From: Chamaecrista fasciculata
Lineage: Eukaryota > Streptophyta > Magnoliopsida > Fabales > Fabaceae
Assembly: GCA_003254925.1 (NCBI GenBank)
Contig: QANZ01015611.1
Coordinates: 31,572-95,571, forward strand
DNA: 64,000 nucleotides
Direction: 5' to 3'
Numbering within the stretch: position 1 is the first letter of the stretch; each line of letters opens with the position of its first letter. Positions 24,014 to 34,784 of the stretch are shown one piece after another. The notes below the pieces were generated by a model. That model was given only the letters and a program-made list of their open reading frames with translations. It was not told the origin of the DNA and searched no databases. The position numbers were made by a program, and so were the translations under genes.

Positions 24014-24676
24014 TCGTTGTGAGTTCCCTAGCGGTTCCGGGTTTTTAGTAGGTAGTTTTGTTTGTTTTTTTTTTGTGTTGTCTATTTTTTTTTGGTAGTT
24101 TAGTTTCAGTTTTGGTATAGTTTATCTTGTTTTATAGTTTGGTTTTCTTTACTTGGTAGTTCAGTTTTAGTTCAAGTTGCATCTCACAATTTTGCTTGGA
24201 TAGACAATTTTTGTGTGTTGATATTGCGATTTTGTGCTTAGTTTTTGGCTTGATTTTTTGATTCCTTTTGTGAATTCTTGCATCCTTTGTGCATAAACAT
24301 ACATCTACACTCTTTTTGGACACTAAGTCACAAGTATACACATTCACATACACTTGCATCTTGAGTTTAATTCATTTTTACATCTTGAACATTAAGTGCA
24401 ACTCAATTTTGTTTGTGTTTTCTCTTGGTTCTCTCTTGCTCTTTTGCTTGAGTTCTTGTTTTGCATGCGAAAGTGGTCCCCCAACTCCCTATTTTTCCTC
24501 GACCTCAAAATTGAACGGACTTGTAGGAGACTTAGGAAAGAAACAAGGGAAAGGAGAGAACAACTTAGAGACCATATTAGGGAGAAAAAAGAGGAAGAAT
24601 GTATAGAGAAAGATCCTAGAAAAAGGTTAGATTTTTACAACAATATGGATCCTAATGTGAGTATAGAGAGGAACTA

Positions 24677-25777
24677 GTGAACCTAGGCCAAGAGAGGGCT
24701 GAAGGAAACATAGAAGTTAATCAACCTAGGCCAGGTAGATCCATCAAAGATGTTAATAGGGAGGAGAGTGATGCTACAATGGATCGTTTACAGAATTCTT
24801 TTCCTGATTTTAACATTGAAGTGCATGGTCCATTGATTGCTAACTTACCCAAATTTTATGGTTTGCCAAGAGAAAACCCACACTTGCATATTACAGCTCT
24901 GATGATGCATTGCAAGACGATGAAGCCGAGGGCTATCTCGATTGAAGAATGCGTATGGAAAGTGTTCCATCTCTCCTTGGAAAAAATGGTCCTTGAATGG
25001 TTTCAGAACTTGCCAAGATTCGTGGATGACCCTTATGCATCATGGAAAATTCTTAGGCGTGCCTTCCTTGACCAGTTCTACCCTGCCACAAAGTCATCAG
25101 GTGCAAAGAAGGAGATTGCAGCTGCCTATCAGGATTCCACCGAAAGCTTCTTTGACTTTTGGAATAGATATCAAGATATGCTCACTGCATGCCCAAACCA
25201 TGGGTTCCCCAAAAAGGAATTGGTGGAGTACTTCGTCAACGGGCTGTGCACTCAAGATTCAACTATGTTTGATGCTGCATCAAATGATTGTATATATGAT
25301 ATGGAGGAGGAGCGAGCTTGGGATCTTATCAAAACAATCGCTCTCAATAGGAAGCATAAGAGTCAGAGGGAAATTCGGGTTGTTAAAGCTATGAAATCTT
25401 CTTCCTCAGACACCGATCCACTTTTAGAGAAGATGGCAAGGGATTTATACAAGCTGAATGTCAAAGTGTCCAATGATTTTGAGAAGCTGAGCACAGAGGT
25501 TAAAAATTTGAAAGTTTCCAAGCCCTCTTCATCTCAGACTTCTCCATGTCTTGCTATGGTTGCACCATCTTGCACTATCTACAATTCTTGCATGCACATT
25601 GCTCAAAATTGCCAGCACCAATCTGAGAAGGTCTTAGCAATGTATCAGACCGGTCCTGGCCTATATCAGAAGCGAGATCCTTATTCGAAGACCTATAATC
25701 CGGGTTGGCAAGATCACCCAAGCTTCAAGTGGGGTGGGAATCAAGGTGTTGGAAGCTCTAATCAAGGAAATTTTTAG
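24677..25777 (+). pseudogene. Athila-type gag (retrotransposon capsid) reading frame
   Basis: 366-codon open frame. The central region (residues about 55-230) is a Retrotrans_gag-type capsid: PKFYGLPRENPHLHI, then MVLEWFQNLP, SWKILRRAFLDQFYP, ESFFDFWNRYQDMLTACPNHG, LVEYFVNGL. A degenerate Cys/His cluster near residue 300 may be a zinc-knuckle relic. It closes at an in-frame stop at 25775-25777; gag-like sequence then continues up to the solo LTR, so the stop is probably a later lesion. No conventional start is obvious; the true frame may begin upstream near 24600. Confidence 0.82.
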
Positions 25778-25955
25778 AACAAGACAACCACCTTGGTTCC
25801 GATTGAGCAAGCAAACACCCACTCTTAGTTTGATGAACTCAAGCAGTTGATGTTGCATGGATTCACTGAACAGAACTCCAAGTCAGATTTGATGATGAAA
25901 GGGATTATGGCTACACACAGTAAAGTGAACAACATCTCCTTTGAAGTGGAGATTC

Positions 25956-27998
25956 TGTTGGGAATCCTAGGCGCCTAAGGCAGCGGAAGCAAAAATTAAA
26001 ATTAAAAAACGCCTAGGTCCTATGATTCCCGAACGGATCCGCTAGTAGAATTTAAAACTTTTGGTTAGTGTTATACCTCAGAGTTTCAAACCGATAGTTG
26101 TACGGGGCGAGTTCCACGAATCCACTCCCAGAGTTCTCCCTCTGCCAGTAATCCACACGAACAGTTTCTTTGATCACCGAGGTGCTAGCCTCCAAATTCT
26201 TTTCTCAAAAGAATTTCCGGGACCAATCTACAGACCTCTGAATTTTCAAGAACTCCTTCTTGATAATTCAGACTTAGAGGTGGCGCTAAAAGAATCCCCC
26301 CACAAGAACTCCTTCTTGCCTATTCTTCTCTCAAAACCCTAATTTTAGAGGTAAAGTCGAAATTCCCTAACTCTTAGAGAAAGTCGACTTTCTCTATGTG
26401 TGTGTGCAAAGGATTATTTTCTCTCTCTAACTCTTAGGAGGAAAATCAAACTAGGGTTTCACACTTGTGTGTATGGGGCAAGTCGACTTGCCCCCTATAA
26501 ATAGGGAAGAGTTTTGGTGATTTTAAAATTCCTAAAATAAAGATATTCTGATAATATAATTATTTTAGGCCTTGAATTTATAATTATAATATTACCTTAA
26601 TATTATATTTAAATTCAAAATGCAATCTTGGAGAATCAAATTGAGAGATCAAATCTCCCAATGGGACCCACCAAGATGGCGCCTAATCCCTCTCTTATTA
26701 TCCTTGGAATTTAATTAATCAAAAACCTCTAATTTTTGATTCACCAAAGATATTAAAAGATCTCCACCAAATCTTTTGAATTTCAAATCTCCATTTGAAT
26801 TTCAAATATTAATTGAATTAAATAAAACATTTTTATTTAACCCAAAAATATCCCAAGAGGCGCCACCCTCTCCTATTTAATAAGAATTTTATAATTCAAT
26901 AATTTCCTAACTCTTAGGAACATTATCCAGAATTATTTTCCTAATATTTAAATTGCCTATAATTAATCTCATTAATTATATTCAATTATTAATATTTAAA
27001 TTTGTCCCACAAATCTAAATATGTCATCTGTAGATTAATTAAGACCAGACCTAATGTCCCAGACATTTCCTCTGTGTCTTAAATCGTGTCACTCGCGTGA
27101 CCCACGAATTAACCCTAATTCGTGTCCCACTCGAATGGTGATCAGTTCCTGCTCGTGTGTGACCCAGCAGGCCCCACGTGAAGTTGGCAGTAGGGCATCC
27201 CCATGACCTACAAGTTGTGAGCGGACTCTAGCAAGCCATCACAACTACCCAAAATCCGTGAGTTATCGTTCGGTAACCGGAAGAACGACTTAACCTCAGT
27301 ACCTCCGTGTACGTGATCCGTTTGTCCTACGATATCTTGGTCATGGACTAGGCACAGGTATGTCATCCATAATCCAAACCTCAACTTTCTCGATTCCTTG
27401 AGTAAGTCCCAAATCCCAGCGTGGCCACGCATTTTCCTGGACAGACTCATCGAGGGCGCCAGTTAGATATCTCTCATCTTAATGAGGGACAAAATCCCAT
27501 TTTGGCCAATCCACATTCCACTGCAAAGCAATCAACCAGCCCCGTACTCAGCCCGTATAACTACCCTGTTACGGGCAGCGTTAGACTAAGCCAAAGACTG
27601 ACAACTGCAACGCTGGAATAGTCATTGACCTCAGGTCAAAGGCATCGCTACAGGCGTACTAGGAGAGACTAGCTGATGACTAAACCCATGCAGGACTCTC
27701 CGGGTCAGTCCAGCAATTCGTAACCACCTTACGTAATTGCACCATGACTCTCGTCCCAGCATCTAGTGCGTGCATCTCATGCACCGAGGTCATGCTGGTC
27801 TTAGTTCATTTTTGCTCCCACAAAAATAATCGACCAGGGACAATTTTAGATTAATTATCTCATAATTAATCATGGACGTTATCATAGTAAACATGCAAAT
27901 GATATGACAACACATTAATTTATCTTCCATAAATTAATAATATGTTCACAACATATTTATCAAATAAAATGATTGGCTCTAGGGCACAATCTCCAACA
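25956..27998 (-). mobile_element. Ty1/copia-type solo LTR, 2,043 bp
   Basis: Begins TGTTGGGAATCC and ends CTCCAACA, flanked by the 5-bp duplication GATTC (25951-25955, 27999-28003), so it is one LTR left after recombination between two. Orientation is minus: read that way it starts TGTTGGAGATTGTGCCCTAG and ends GGATTCCCAACA, the usual end of copia LTRs ahead of the initiator-Met primer site. It interrupts the Athila-like internal region between gag and protease sequence, so it inserted later. A 5' fragment of a related LTR lies at 45323-45486. Confidence 0.88.
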
Positions 27999-28003
27999 GA
28001 TTC

Positions 28004-29693
28004 TCAAGGCCAAATATGACAATTTGAGCACTTTTGTCACCCAGCTCTCCAATACTATGAGTGACAAGCAAGCTCAATTGGGAGGCCTTCCATCAAATAC
28101 AGTCATAAATCCCAAAGCTCCCAACTCCGTCACATTGAGAAGTGGCAAGGAAATTGAGACCGGTTCAACCTTGAATGGTAAAAAGAAGGATAAGGGCAAG
28201 GTTGCTGAAGACCGGGTTGAGATTGAGACTGAGGAGCCTGCTATTGAGAAGCTATCAACCCCACCACCATCTCGGGAAAGCAAGGGTAAGGAGGTTGCCA
28301 CTAACGGCCCTCCTTCAGGTAAAAATGTTGATGTTTCTAAACTTCCCTTTCCTGATTCATATCTTAAGTCTTGCATAGAATCCAATGCTGATAAGTGTCT
28401 TGATAAGGACCAGAATGACATTTTTTATCTTTTTAAGAAAGTTGAGATTAATGTTCCACTCTTAGATCTAGTAAAGAAGGTGCCTAGTTATGTTAAGTTT
28501 CTAAAGGATTTGTGCACCACTAAGAGGAAATGTAGGGCTAATTCAAGGATACAATAGAACACTAGTGTGTCTGCGCTTTTTGAGTCTACTTTACTGGTTA
28601 AATGTAAAGACCTAGGATCTTTCACTATACCTTGCACAGTAGGGAAGATTAGGATACAGGGTGCCTTGTAAGACTTAGGTGCAGCTATTAATGTCATGCC
28701 CTCATCAGTCTGTAAGTCTTTAGGTCTTGAGTCCTCCATGAAGCCCACATCTATGACTATCCAGTTAGCTGATAGGACTCTCAGAAGACCCGTAGGCATA
28801 GTTGAGGACTTGCTAGTGCAAGTCAAAGACCTCCTTATCCCCGCTGATTTTTACATAATGGATATGTCTGAAGGAGTAGTCGGGGATTCTACCATCATCT
28901 TAGGTCGCCCTTTCCTTAGGACCTCTAATGTCTTAATCAATATGAAAGATGGCCGAATTAGTATGGAGGTAGGTGATAGGAGAGTGGAGTTTAATGTCTA
29001 TGAGGCTATGCGGCATCCTAGCACTGATTTTTCCTCTTCTTTGTATGCTATCTTTGTTGACATGCCTAATGATAAATTGGATCCTTTGGGCCTCAAATTT
29101 CATGCTATGCAGGCTATGTATCGTCCAGTCCCTCCTCTGGTGAGGGATGAGTCATTATCATTTCCTCCTTCCAAGCCTTTATGTACTGTTGGTGTTGAGA
29201 GTACTATTAGTCTCAACTGTCCATCAGTTGATTGTACTAACCGTAAATCATCACCCCTGTTTCATCTGGTCCTATTATATCTGCTACTTGTTCTGATTTT
29301 GTTTCTTCTTCTGTTACTTCTGATGGTCCCTCTGGGGACAAGTTTTCTGTTGCCCATGCAGGTAGAGCTACCTCTGAAGCTCTTAAGGGAAAAGTTGACG
29401 CAGCTCTAGAGCGATTGAACACTCATACTCTACAGGATGAATCCCTTATGGGGGCTATCTCTCAACTTTTTAATCAATTTTTAGTCTCCTTGATTTCCTG
29501 TAAATCTGGTAAATCTGTTGATTGTGTTGCAAGTTCGAAGAAGAAGAAACAGAAGAAAGCAAAGAAAAAGAAAATCAAGAGCAAGTTTGAAGGAGGAGGC
29601 CAAGTAGTCGCTCAATGGTGTGAGAAGCAGTCCACACCATCTTCTCTGCCCCGCTCGTTGGATGTTAGCAACGAGCCCTTCGAGCCACCATGA
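28004..29693 (+). pseudogene. Athila-type protease region and Lys-rich C-terminal part, decayed
   Basis: Continues the gag-pro frame beyond the solo LTR: NPKAPNSVTLRSGKEIE, then an acidic/basic linker, then a retropepsin-like domain with active-site DLGA (from 28672) and ILGRPFL. In-frame stops at 28555-28557 and 28669-28671 (the second immediately before DLGA, where relatives have Cys) and a frameshift near 29240 break it. The last part (29415-29693) has a Lys-rich block KKKKQKKAKKKKIKSK and ends EPFEPP. No RT follows. Confidence 0.78.
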
Positions 29694-29696
29694 TCA

Positions 29697-31214
29697 GGAT
29701 GTCTCGTTTCCTTTCCGCTTTAGCTTTCTGGATATTTGAGCTGATTGTCTTGTCTGAAGTGTGGGGGAGGAATTTTAGTTGTAGTTGATTAGGAGTAGTG
29801 TTTTAGTTTGAATAAATTGTCTGGTGCCTTGCTGATTCTTTCTTACTCTGAGTTGTTTCTAGCTGCCTTGTTCTCTTTCCCTGTTGTTTTACCATTGTCT
29901 TCTGCATTGAGGACAATGGAGCATTTTAAGTGTGGGGGAGAGACACCGTTGGTGGATTTTAGCGCCAACTAAAATTTTTTTTGGGTCTATCTTTTTGGGT
30001 CTGCTTTAACTGTTTCCCTTTGTTTCTGGCCTTTCTATTTGTCTTGTGCTCCCTTTATGCATTTATGGACTGATTTGATTGATGAACTCTTCTTTTGATT
30101 ATGTTTTCCTGAGTTTAGTCAAGTTTAGGGAGAATTTTAAGTATTTTTTGATGTGATATGTTTGCCTGTTTCATGTGGTTACAACTCATGCTTGTGCTTT
30201 AGATTGATAAGTGACTAACTGTCTTGAGCTGTTTTATTCATTTGAGTTCTTATGATCATGTCTGAGAGTCCCTTACCCTATGGAAGTTTTGAACCTAAAT
30301 TGATCTTCATTCTTGTTTGAGTAACATTTTAGTCCAATAGCTTAGGTTACACTAGAACTTGATTGCATTATGAATTGAAGCTTGATGTGCATTTTCATGT
30401 TTGATATGATAGAGGCATTCATTCCTACTCTTCATCCATACACAAGCCTAAACACTTTCCTTTGCTCCCCATTTTGTCCCTTTCATGCGAGTTTTGACCT
30501 CTTTTGTGTTTTTTGTTATTTTGTTTTCTTTTTCATGTTTTGTTGTTGTGTTCTTGTCCTTTTTGGGTTTGGATCCGGGATTTTCCAAGCAAGAAAAAAA
30601 GAAAAAGAAAGAAAAAGAAGTATAAGAACGAAAATAAAAGCCTTGTGTGTTTAGTAAGGAAAATATGATGAATCAAGGCCAATAAAATGCGCAAAAGTAA
30701 AAAGAAAGAAAGTGAATTCTCATGAGAAAGAAAAGAAAAGAAAAAGTTGAAAAGAGCTTGGTGATTCTTTTATCCCTTGAGGATGAGTTTGTTGTGCTTT
30801 TGAGGTTAATTCTTGCACTTTTCCTTCATCGAGTGTTGCTTTCATTTTTCTCCCTTCCATTTTGGCCTTTTTCCAACATTACAACCCTCAAAGTCCTCTT
30901 GATCATCCATGTTATGCATTTGGTGTGGAGATTTAGAGTTTTTTCAAGCTTATGGTTGTTGCTTTGCTATTGTGGCTTGAGTGATATTTTCCTAGGTGAG
31001 TTGAGTGTATACACTTGCTACATGATCACTAGGAATTCTTTTAGATGATTTGGTTTAAGCTTTCTAAATTCAGTCTGCTCATTAGTTTGGGTTCATGCAT
31101 GTTGTTGTTACCTTGTGAGATTCGGTAGATAGATTGTGTCTTTTGCATGCTTAGTTTCTCTTTAGTCTTAATCTTACCTTTGCTCATGAGTGCAAAGTCC
31201 TAAGTGTGGGGGAG
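29697..31214 (+). other. Non-coding 3' region of the Athila-like element with repeated polypurine tracts
   Basis: No coding sequence of interest. The motif AAGTGTGGGGGAG occurs three times: 29757-29769, 29928-29940 and 31202-31214. The last touches the 3' LTR and is the functional polypurine tract for plus-strand priming. Long A/G-rich stretches (AAGAAAAAG) lie near 30590-30760. Confidence 0.7.
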
Positions 31215-31215
31215 T

Positions 31216-32670
31216 TGATCGAGCCGGTTTATACCATGCTATCTAGAGGTCTTTGGATGTGTTTTATGATGTTTTATAACCTATATTAGTTGTTTAAGGC
31301 CTCTAGATATGATAATTGTTGCATTTAGATCACAATTGCATTTTGGTTCTTTTATCAGTTTTTAGTGTAATTCTCACGTGTTTTAAGTGTTTAATTATAT
31401 CTTGAGGTTTAACATGTTTATCTTAGTGCAATTGTAAGTTTTTAGGAGCCAAAGACCCAAGGATTGAAGTGGAAGAAGGCCGGGATCGAAGCGGAATCAA
31501 GTCGGGAGCAAAACGGTGAAGAAACCTCACTTTTAAAAGCTCGCCACTTAGCGTGCAGATGTGCATCCGACCAGCTAACTGGCGAAAATTCCAGCAGCAC
31601 CTTAAAAGCTCGCCACTTATCTTGCTAGATGTGCATCCGGCGAGCTAAGTGGCGAGTTTCGCGAAATCTGCACTAAATTGTAATTTCGAACCCATTTCAA
31701 TCCCTAACTTATATGACCCGGCTCCTAACCCTAAAGACCCAAAATTTAAGCCCAAAACTGGCCCTAATCAACCACATATACACTCTATTCATTTGGTCCC
31801 TAACACACACTCTTTCCCATCATCTAACCTAGCCTCCACACTCCCCTTTCATCTCTTTTCACTACCACCACTGTCCATGGCCAAAATTGGAGGAGGAGGG
31901 CTCGTCTCCGGTGTTTCTCCATCAATGTCCGGCTAGGAAGCTTGCTCGGAGCAAGGAGGATGAGGCTTAAGCATTGATTTTATCGTCTTAGGGAGTTTTT
32001 CTACACTTTATCGTCTTTTTACTTAGGGTTTCACTTTTGTTGGTAGACATTGTAGAAACCTTGATGTAATTGATGATTTAGTTTATATTTCTTGAGTTGA
32101 ACTCTATTGTATCACACTTTGAGTCATTAAATTGATACTCTACGTTGTTTAACTCTATCGGGTTGTGATGATTGTGTGATTTATCTTAATTGATGAATGT
32201 ATGTTTGTTGATTGAACTAGCTCAAGGAATTGTGACTAATTTGATTGTGGTTTGATTAATTTGATTTATTAGAAGCTTGCTTAAGAAGTAATTGGTTAAG
32301 TTAATTGAACTTTTCTATGAGTTTTCATGGCATTTCAATTTAGTCCTTGTTTGCAAAACTCTCAATATCATTTTGTGCAATGAGAGCCAAATCCATCCAT
32401 TGTTCCGAGTATTTTCTCCATTTCACCTTTCCAACTTTAGTTTATTTTTGATTTGCATTTTGATATTTTAGTCCTTCAAACAAACCTTTTACAAACCAAT
32501 TTTGATAAGTTTAGTGTATAGTTTTATTGCATTATCTTTAGTTTCGGCTTCTTGGAATCGCTTAAACTCTTTATACCCGGAGTCCTCGAGAGAATACGAC
32601 CTGGCAAGTCCATTATATTGCATATCTAGTCGGTCTTTTTGGTGCGCATCGCAATGTACGTGCGCGATCA
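31216..32670 (+). repeat. 3' LTR of the Athila-like element
   Basis: Starts TGATCGAGCCGG and ends TGCGCGATCA. It is collinear with the 5' LTR with scattered substitutions and small indels, including an extra TTGTGGTTTGATTAAT-type insertion near 32247 and a slightly different end. The LTR-borne 95-codon frame is at 31649-31936 with four amino-acid changes from the 5' copy. Confidence 0.9.
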
Positions 32671-32915
32671 AGTAGCTTTGGAACTTTTATTGATACAAAA
32701 CTTTTTGAAGTTTCAACATCTTAATTAGAAAGAAAGAGCAACAAAATAAGCAATCGGGAACATCAAATACACTTAGACAAACACCATATAAAGGACACTG
32801 AAAAATGAAAACAAAAACCCACATACATTTTTGAAGAACAAGACAATCAAGTAGAAATTATTTCTTCAGTTTTGTCCTATGATGATATGAATGCCAGCTT
32901 AAATTCTTGTCGAAG

Positions 32916-33767
32916 TTAAATCGCAGGCTTTTGGAGAAGAACAACCGAGTTGATCACATCGTTTGTGGGATGAAATATGGTAAGAACCTCGAAATTCACC
33001 ATGTCTTGCTCTTCAACAACAGGGTACAAGAAAGCTCTTGCCCCTTTTGCACTTCTCACAAGTAGCAAACCTCCTTCCTTCATATACTTCCTCACATGTC
33101 CCAAAATCTTAACTTTTGCTTCTCTACTCATACCCACTAAGGCTGCAAGAAAGATGCAATCATATTGCCCCAACTTCTCCCTCACTTCCATCACATCCTC
33201 AGTCACAAACTTCATCCTCTTCTCAAGCTCGAAATCGGTAGCAACAATCCTTCGAGCCGCCTCATTCGCTTTGTCATCGATATCAAAGTTATCAAAGTGT
33301 GTGGACATCAAGTGATGTGTGGCCATTATGATGGAAGTTAGTGGCATTGGACCAGAACCCACAAAGGCTACCTTCTTGGGATGGACCAAGCCATTGTCTT
33401 TGAGGATTCTATACTCCAAGTTTGCTAGTTTAACATAGTTCCCATAGTATGGGAAGAGGGTGAGATTGTTCAAGGGTTTGGGAATTTGGGCAAGGAAAGT
33501 TGAGAATTCTAGCTCCAAAAGGCCTTCAGCTTTGCCACAAAGGTTAATGAGACTCTCCCTCATGTCCTTCACATCTTGAGGCAAGGCTTGAATGTCAATG
33601 GAGGAAGGGGGTGTACATAATTTTACTAAGTGAGTGAAGAGGCTATTCACTTGCTTGGAAGGCCTAAGGGATTCAAGCTTAGATATGCTTGCATGAAGTT
33701 GCATGATTTGAGCTATGAGGGTTTCTGAGATTTGAGTCTCAAAGTTGGTGTTTTGGAAGGAAGCCAT
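32916..33767 (-). CDS. NAS: Nicotianamine synthase, short form without C-terminal tail
   Basis: Makes nicotianamine by joining three aminocarboxypropyl groups from S-adenosylmethionine; nicotianamine chelates Fe, Zn, Cu and Ni for transport within the plant. Intronless, 283 residues, as usual for NAS genes. Family landmarks in order: ISKLESLRPSKQV, SLINLCGKAEGLLE, LFPYYGNYVKL, VAFVGSGPMPLTSI (SAM-binding), FDIDDKANEAARRIV, CIFLAALVGM, LLVRSAKGARAFLYPVV and FHPTNDVINSVVLLQK. Arabidopsis NAS proteins of ~320 residues carry roughly 35 more residues after the NSVV motif, with a Cys-rich segment; here translation stops five residues after LLQK... (KPAI). The start at 33767 gives the expected N-terminal spacing. 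A TATA-like box lies ~120 bp upstream. The Athila-like 3' LTR ends ~245 bp past the stop in convergent orientation. Confidence 0.93.
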   Translation of the reverse strand: MASFQNTNFETQISETLIAQIMQLHASISKLESLRPSKQVNSLFTHLVKLCTPPSSIDIQALPQDVKDMRESLINLCGKAEGLLELEFSTFLAQIPKPLNNLTLFPYYGNYVKLANLEYRILKDNGLVHPKKVAFVGSGPMPLTSIIMATHHLMSTHFDNFDIDDKANEAARRIVATDFELEKRMKFVTEDVMEVREKLGQYDCIFLAALVGMSREAKVKILGHVRKYMKEGGLLLVRSAKGARAFLYPVVEEQDMVNFEVLTIFHPTNDVINSVVLLQKPAI

Positions 33768-33884
33768 TTTTTGATTGGGTGGATTTTAGTGACCTGAAAA
33801 TGAATACAAGTTGGAGAAATGGAGGCTAGCTCTTTAATTACTATGTAATGATCTTGTGGTGATGAAATAGAGATTTTCCTCAAG

Positions 33885-33894
33885 TATTTATATA
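33885..33894 (-). promoter_or_regulatory. TATA-box candidate for NAS
   Basis: TATATAAATA on the minus strand, about 120 bp upstream of the NAS start codon, a plausible distance for a plant core promoter with a ~90-bp leader. Confidence 0.5.
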
Positions 33895-34100
33895 TGCTCA
33901 TGTCATGTGGAGCTTGCATGTTATTATTATTAAATTTGCTTGCTGACTCCTATAAGAACTGAAGTTTTATATATTGAAGCACATTATAAAATAATAAGAG
34001 GACCTGAGATCTCATAATGAACCAAGAGGGGTGTTTCATGCCTTTAAGTTTACCATAATAGTTTACGAAAGCAAATCTGCTGGCATTGTCATATTAATAA

Positions 34101-34405
34101 TTTGGTCTCTAAAAAATGTTATATAATATATACCTCAATTTAATCATTAAAAGATAAAATATTAGATTTAATCTTTAAAGATGCAATTAAAATTAGTTTG
34201 ATCCTTTTATTAAAGATACTAACTTAAATTTAATAACAGTTCTGTTGTGGTTCTAAATTTTGTTGATATAGCACTAAATGATTGATGTTAAAATATTATA
34301 TTTGTTATTAGATTTGAATTAATATAAAAAAATGAAAAAGAAATTGATTATAATTGCATTCTTAAGGGACTAAATTGAGACATCTAACTTATTTTAGAAA
34401 CTAAA
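34101..34405. mobile_element. Degenerate inverted-repeat element
   Basis: Left part reads TTTGGTCTCTAAAAAATG...CTCAATTTAATCATTAAAAG and the right part, on the other strand, TTTAGTTTCTAAAATAAG...CTCAATTTAGTCCCTTAAG. Boundaries and target duplication are not clear. No coding capacity. Confidence 0.4.
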
Positions 34406-34542
34406 TTTACATTATATTTGTTTCTATTTCTCTAAAAGGTTACTTGATCCTTCTAATATTTTATATGATATTATAGGTTCATAAAAACGATACATTTTTT
34501 TCTTCTATCTTTATATTGAAAATTAGGTATCACTTTCTTTGA

Positions 34543-34775
34543 GGCAAAAATACTCTTGTTACTCTTAAAATATGAGATCAGTTTTAGTTGTATCTCTAAA
34601 ATTCTTATGGGTCAATTGTACCTCTTTTTTTTGTGTTAATGGTACACATGATTTAGACTTAGAGGTACAATTGACTCAAATGTGAAATATTATAGGTACA
34701 ATTAACTTAAAAAAAAATTTGAGAGTATAACTAAAACTAATCATATACTTTGAGAATACTAAGAGTATTTTTCTC
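34543..34775. mobile_element. MULE-like MITE
   Basis: 233 bp, inverted ends GGCAAAAATACTCTTG and GAGAAAAATACTCTTAG. Flanking TTTCTTTGA (34534-34542) and TTTCTTTTA (34776-34784) form a 9-bp duplication with one mismatch. Confidence 0.68.
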
Positions 34776-34784
34776 TTTCTTTTA

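Larger units (their letters stand above)
22560..32670 (+). mobile_element. Athila-like Ty3/gypsy LTR retrotransposon lacking pol, split by a solo LTR
   Basis: Complete element: two ~1.44-kb LTRs (22560-23991, 31216-32670), a 5-bp target duplication AGTAG (22555-22559, 32671-32675), an Asp-tRNA-type primer-binding site and a polypurine tract. The internal region holds a long leader, gag, then decayed protease and a Lys-rich tail, then 1.5 kb without coding sequence. I see no reverse transcriptase, RNase H or integrase frame. The gag-type protein, the 'VTLRSGKEIE' segment and the DLGA protease are Athila features. A copia solo LTR (25956-27998) interrupts it; subtracting that insertion and its duplication gives about 8.06 kb. 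Stops and one frameshift make it non-functional for its own protein synthesis today. Confidence 0.9.

Noticed and set aside
26061-27621. Frames inside the solo LTR
   Set aside because: They lie wholly in LTR sequence bounded by TG...CA and GATTC duplications and resemble no gene.
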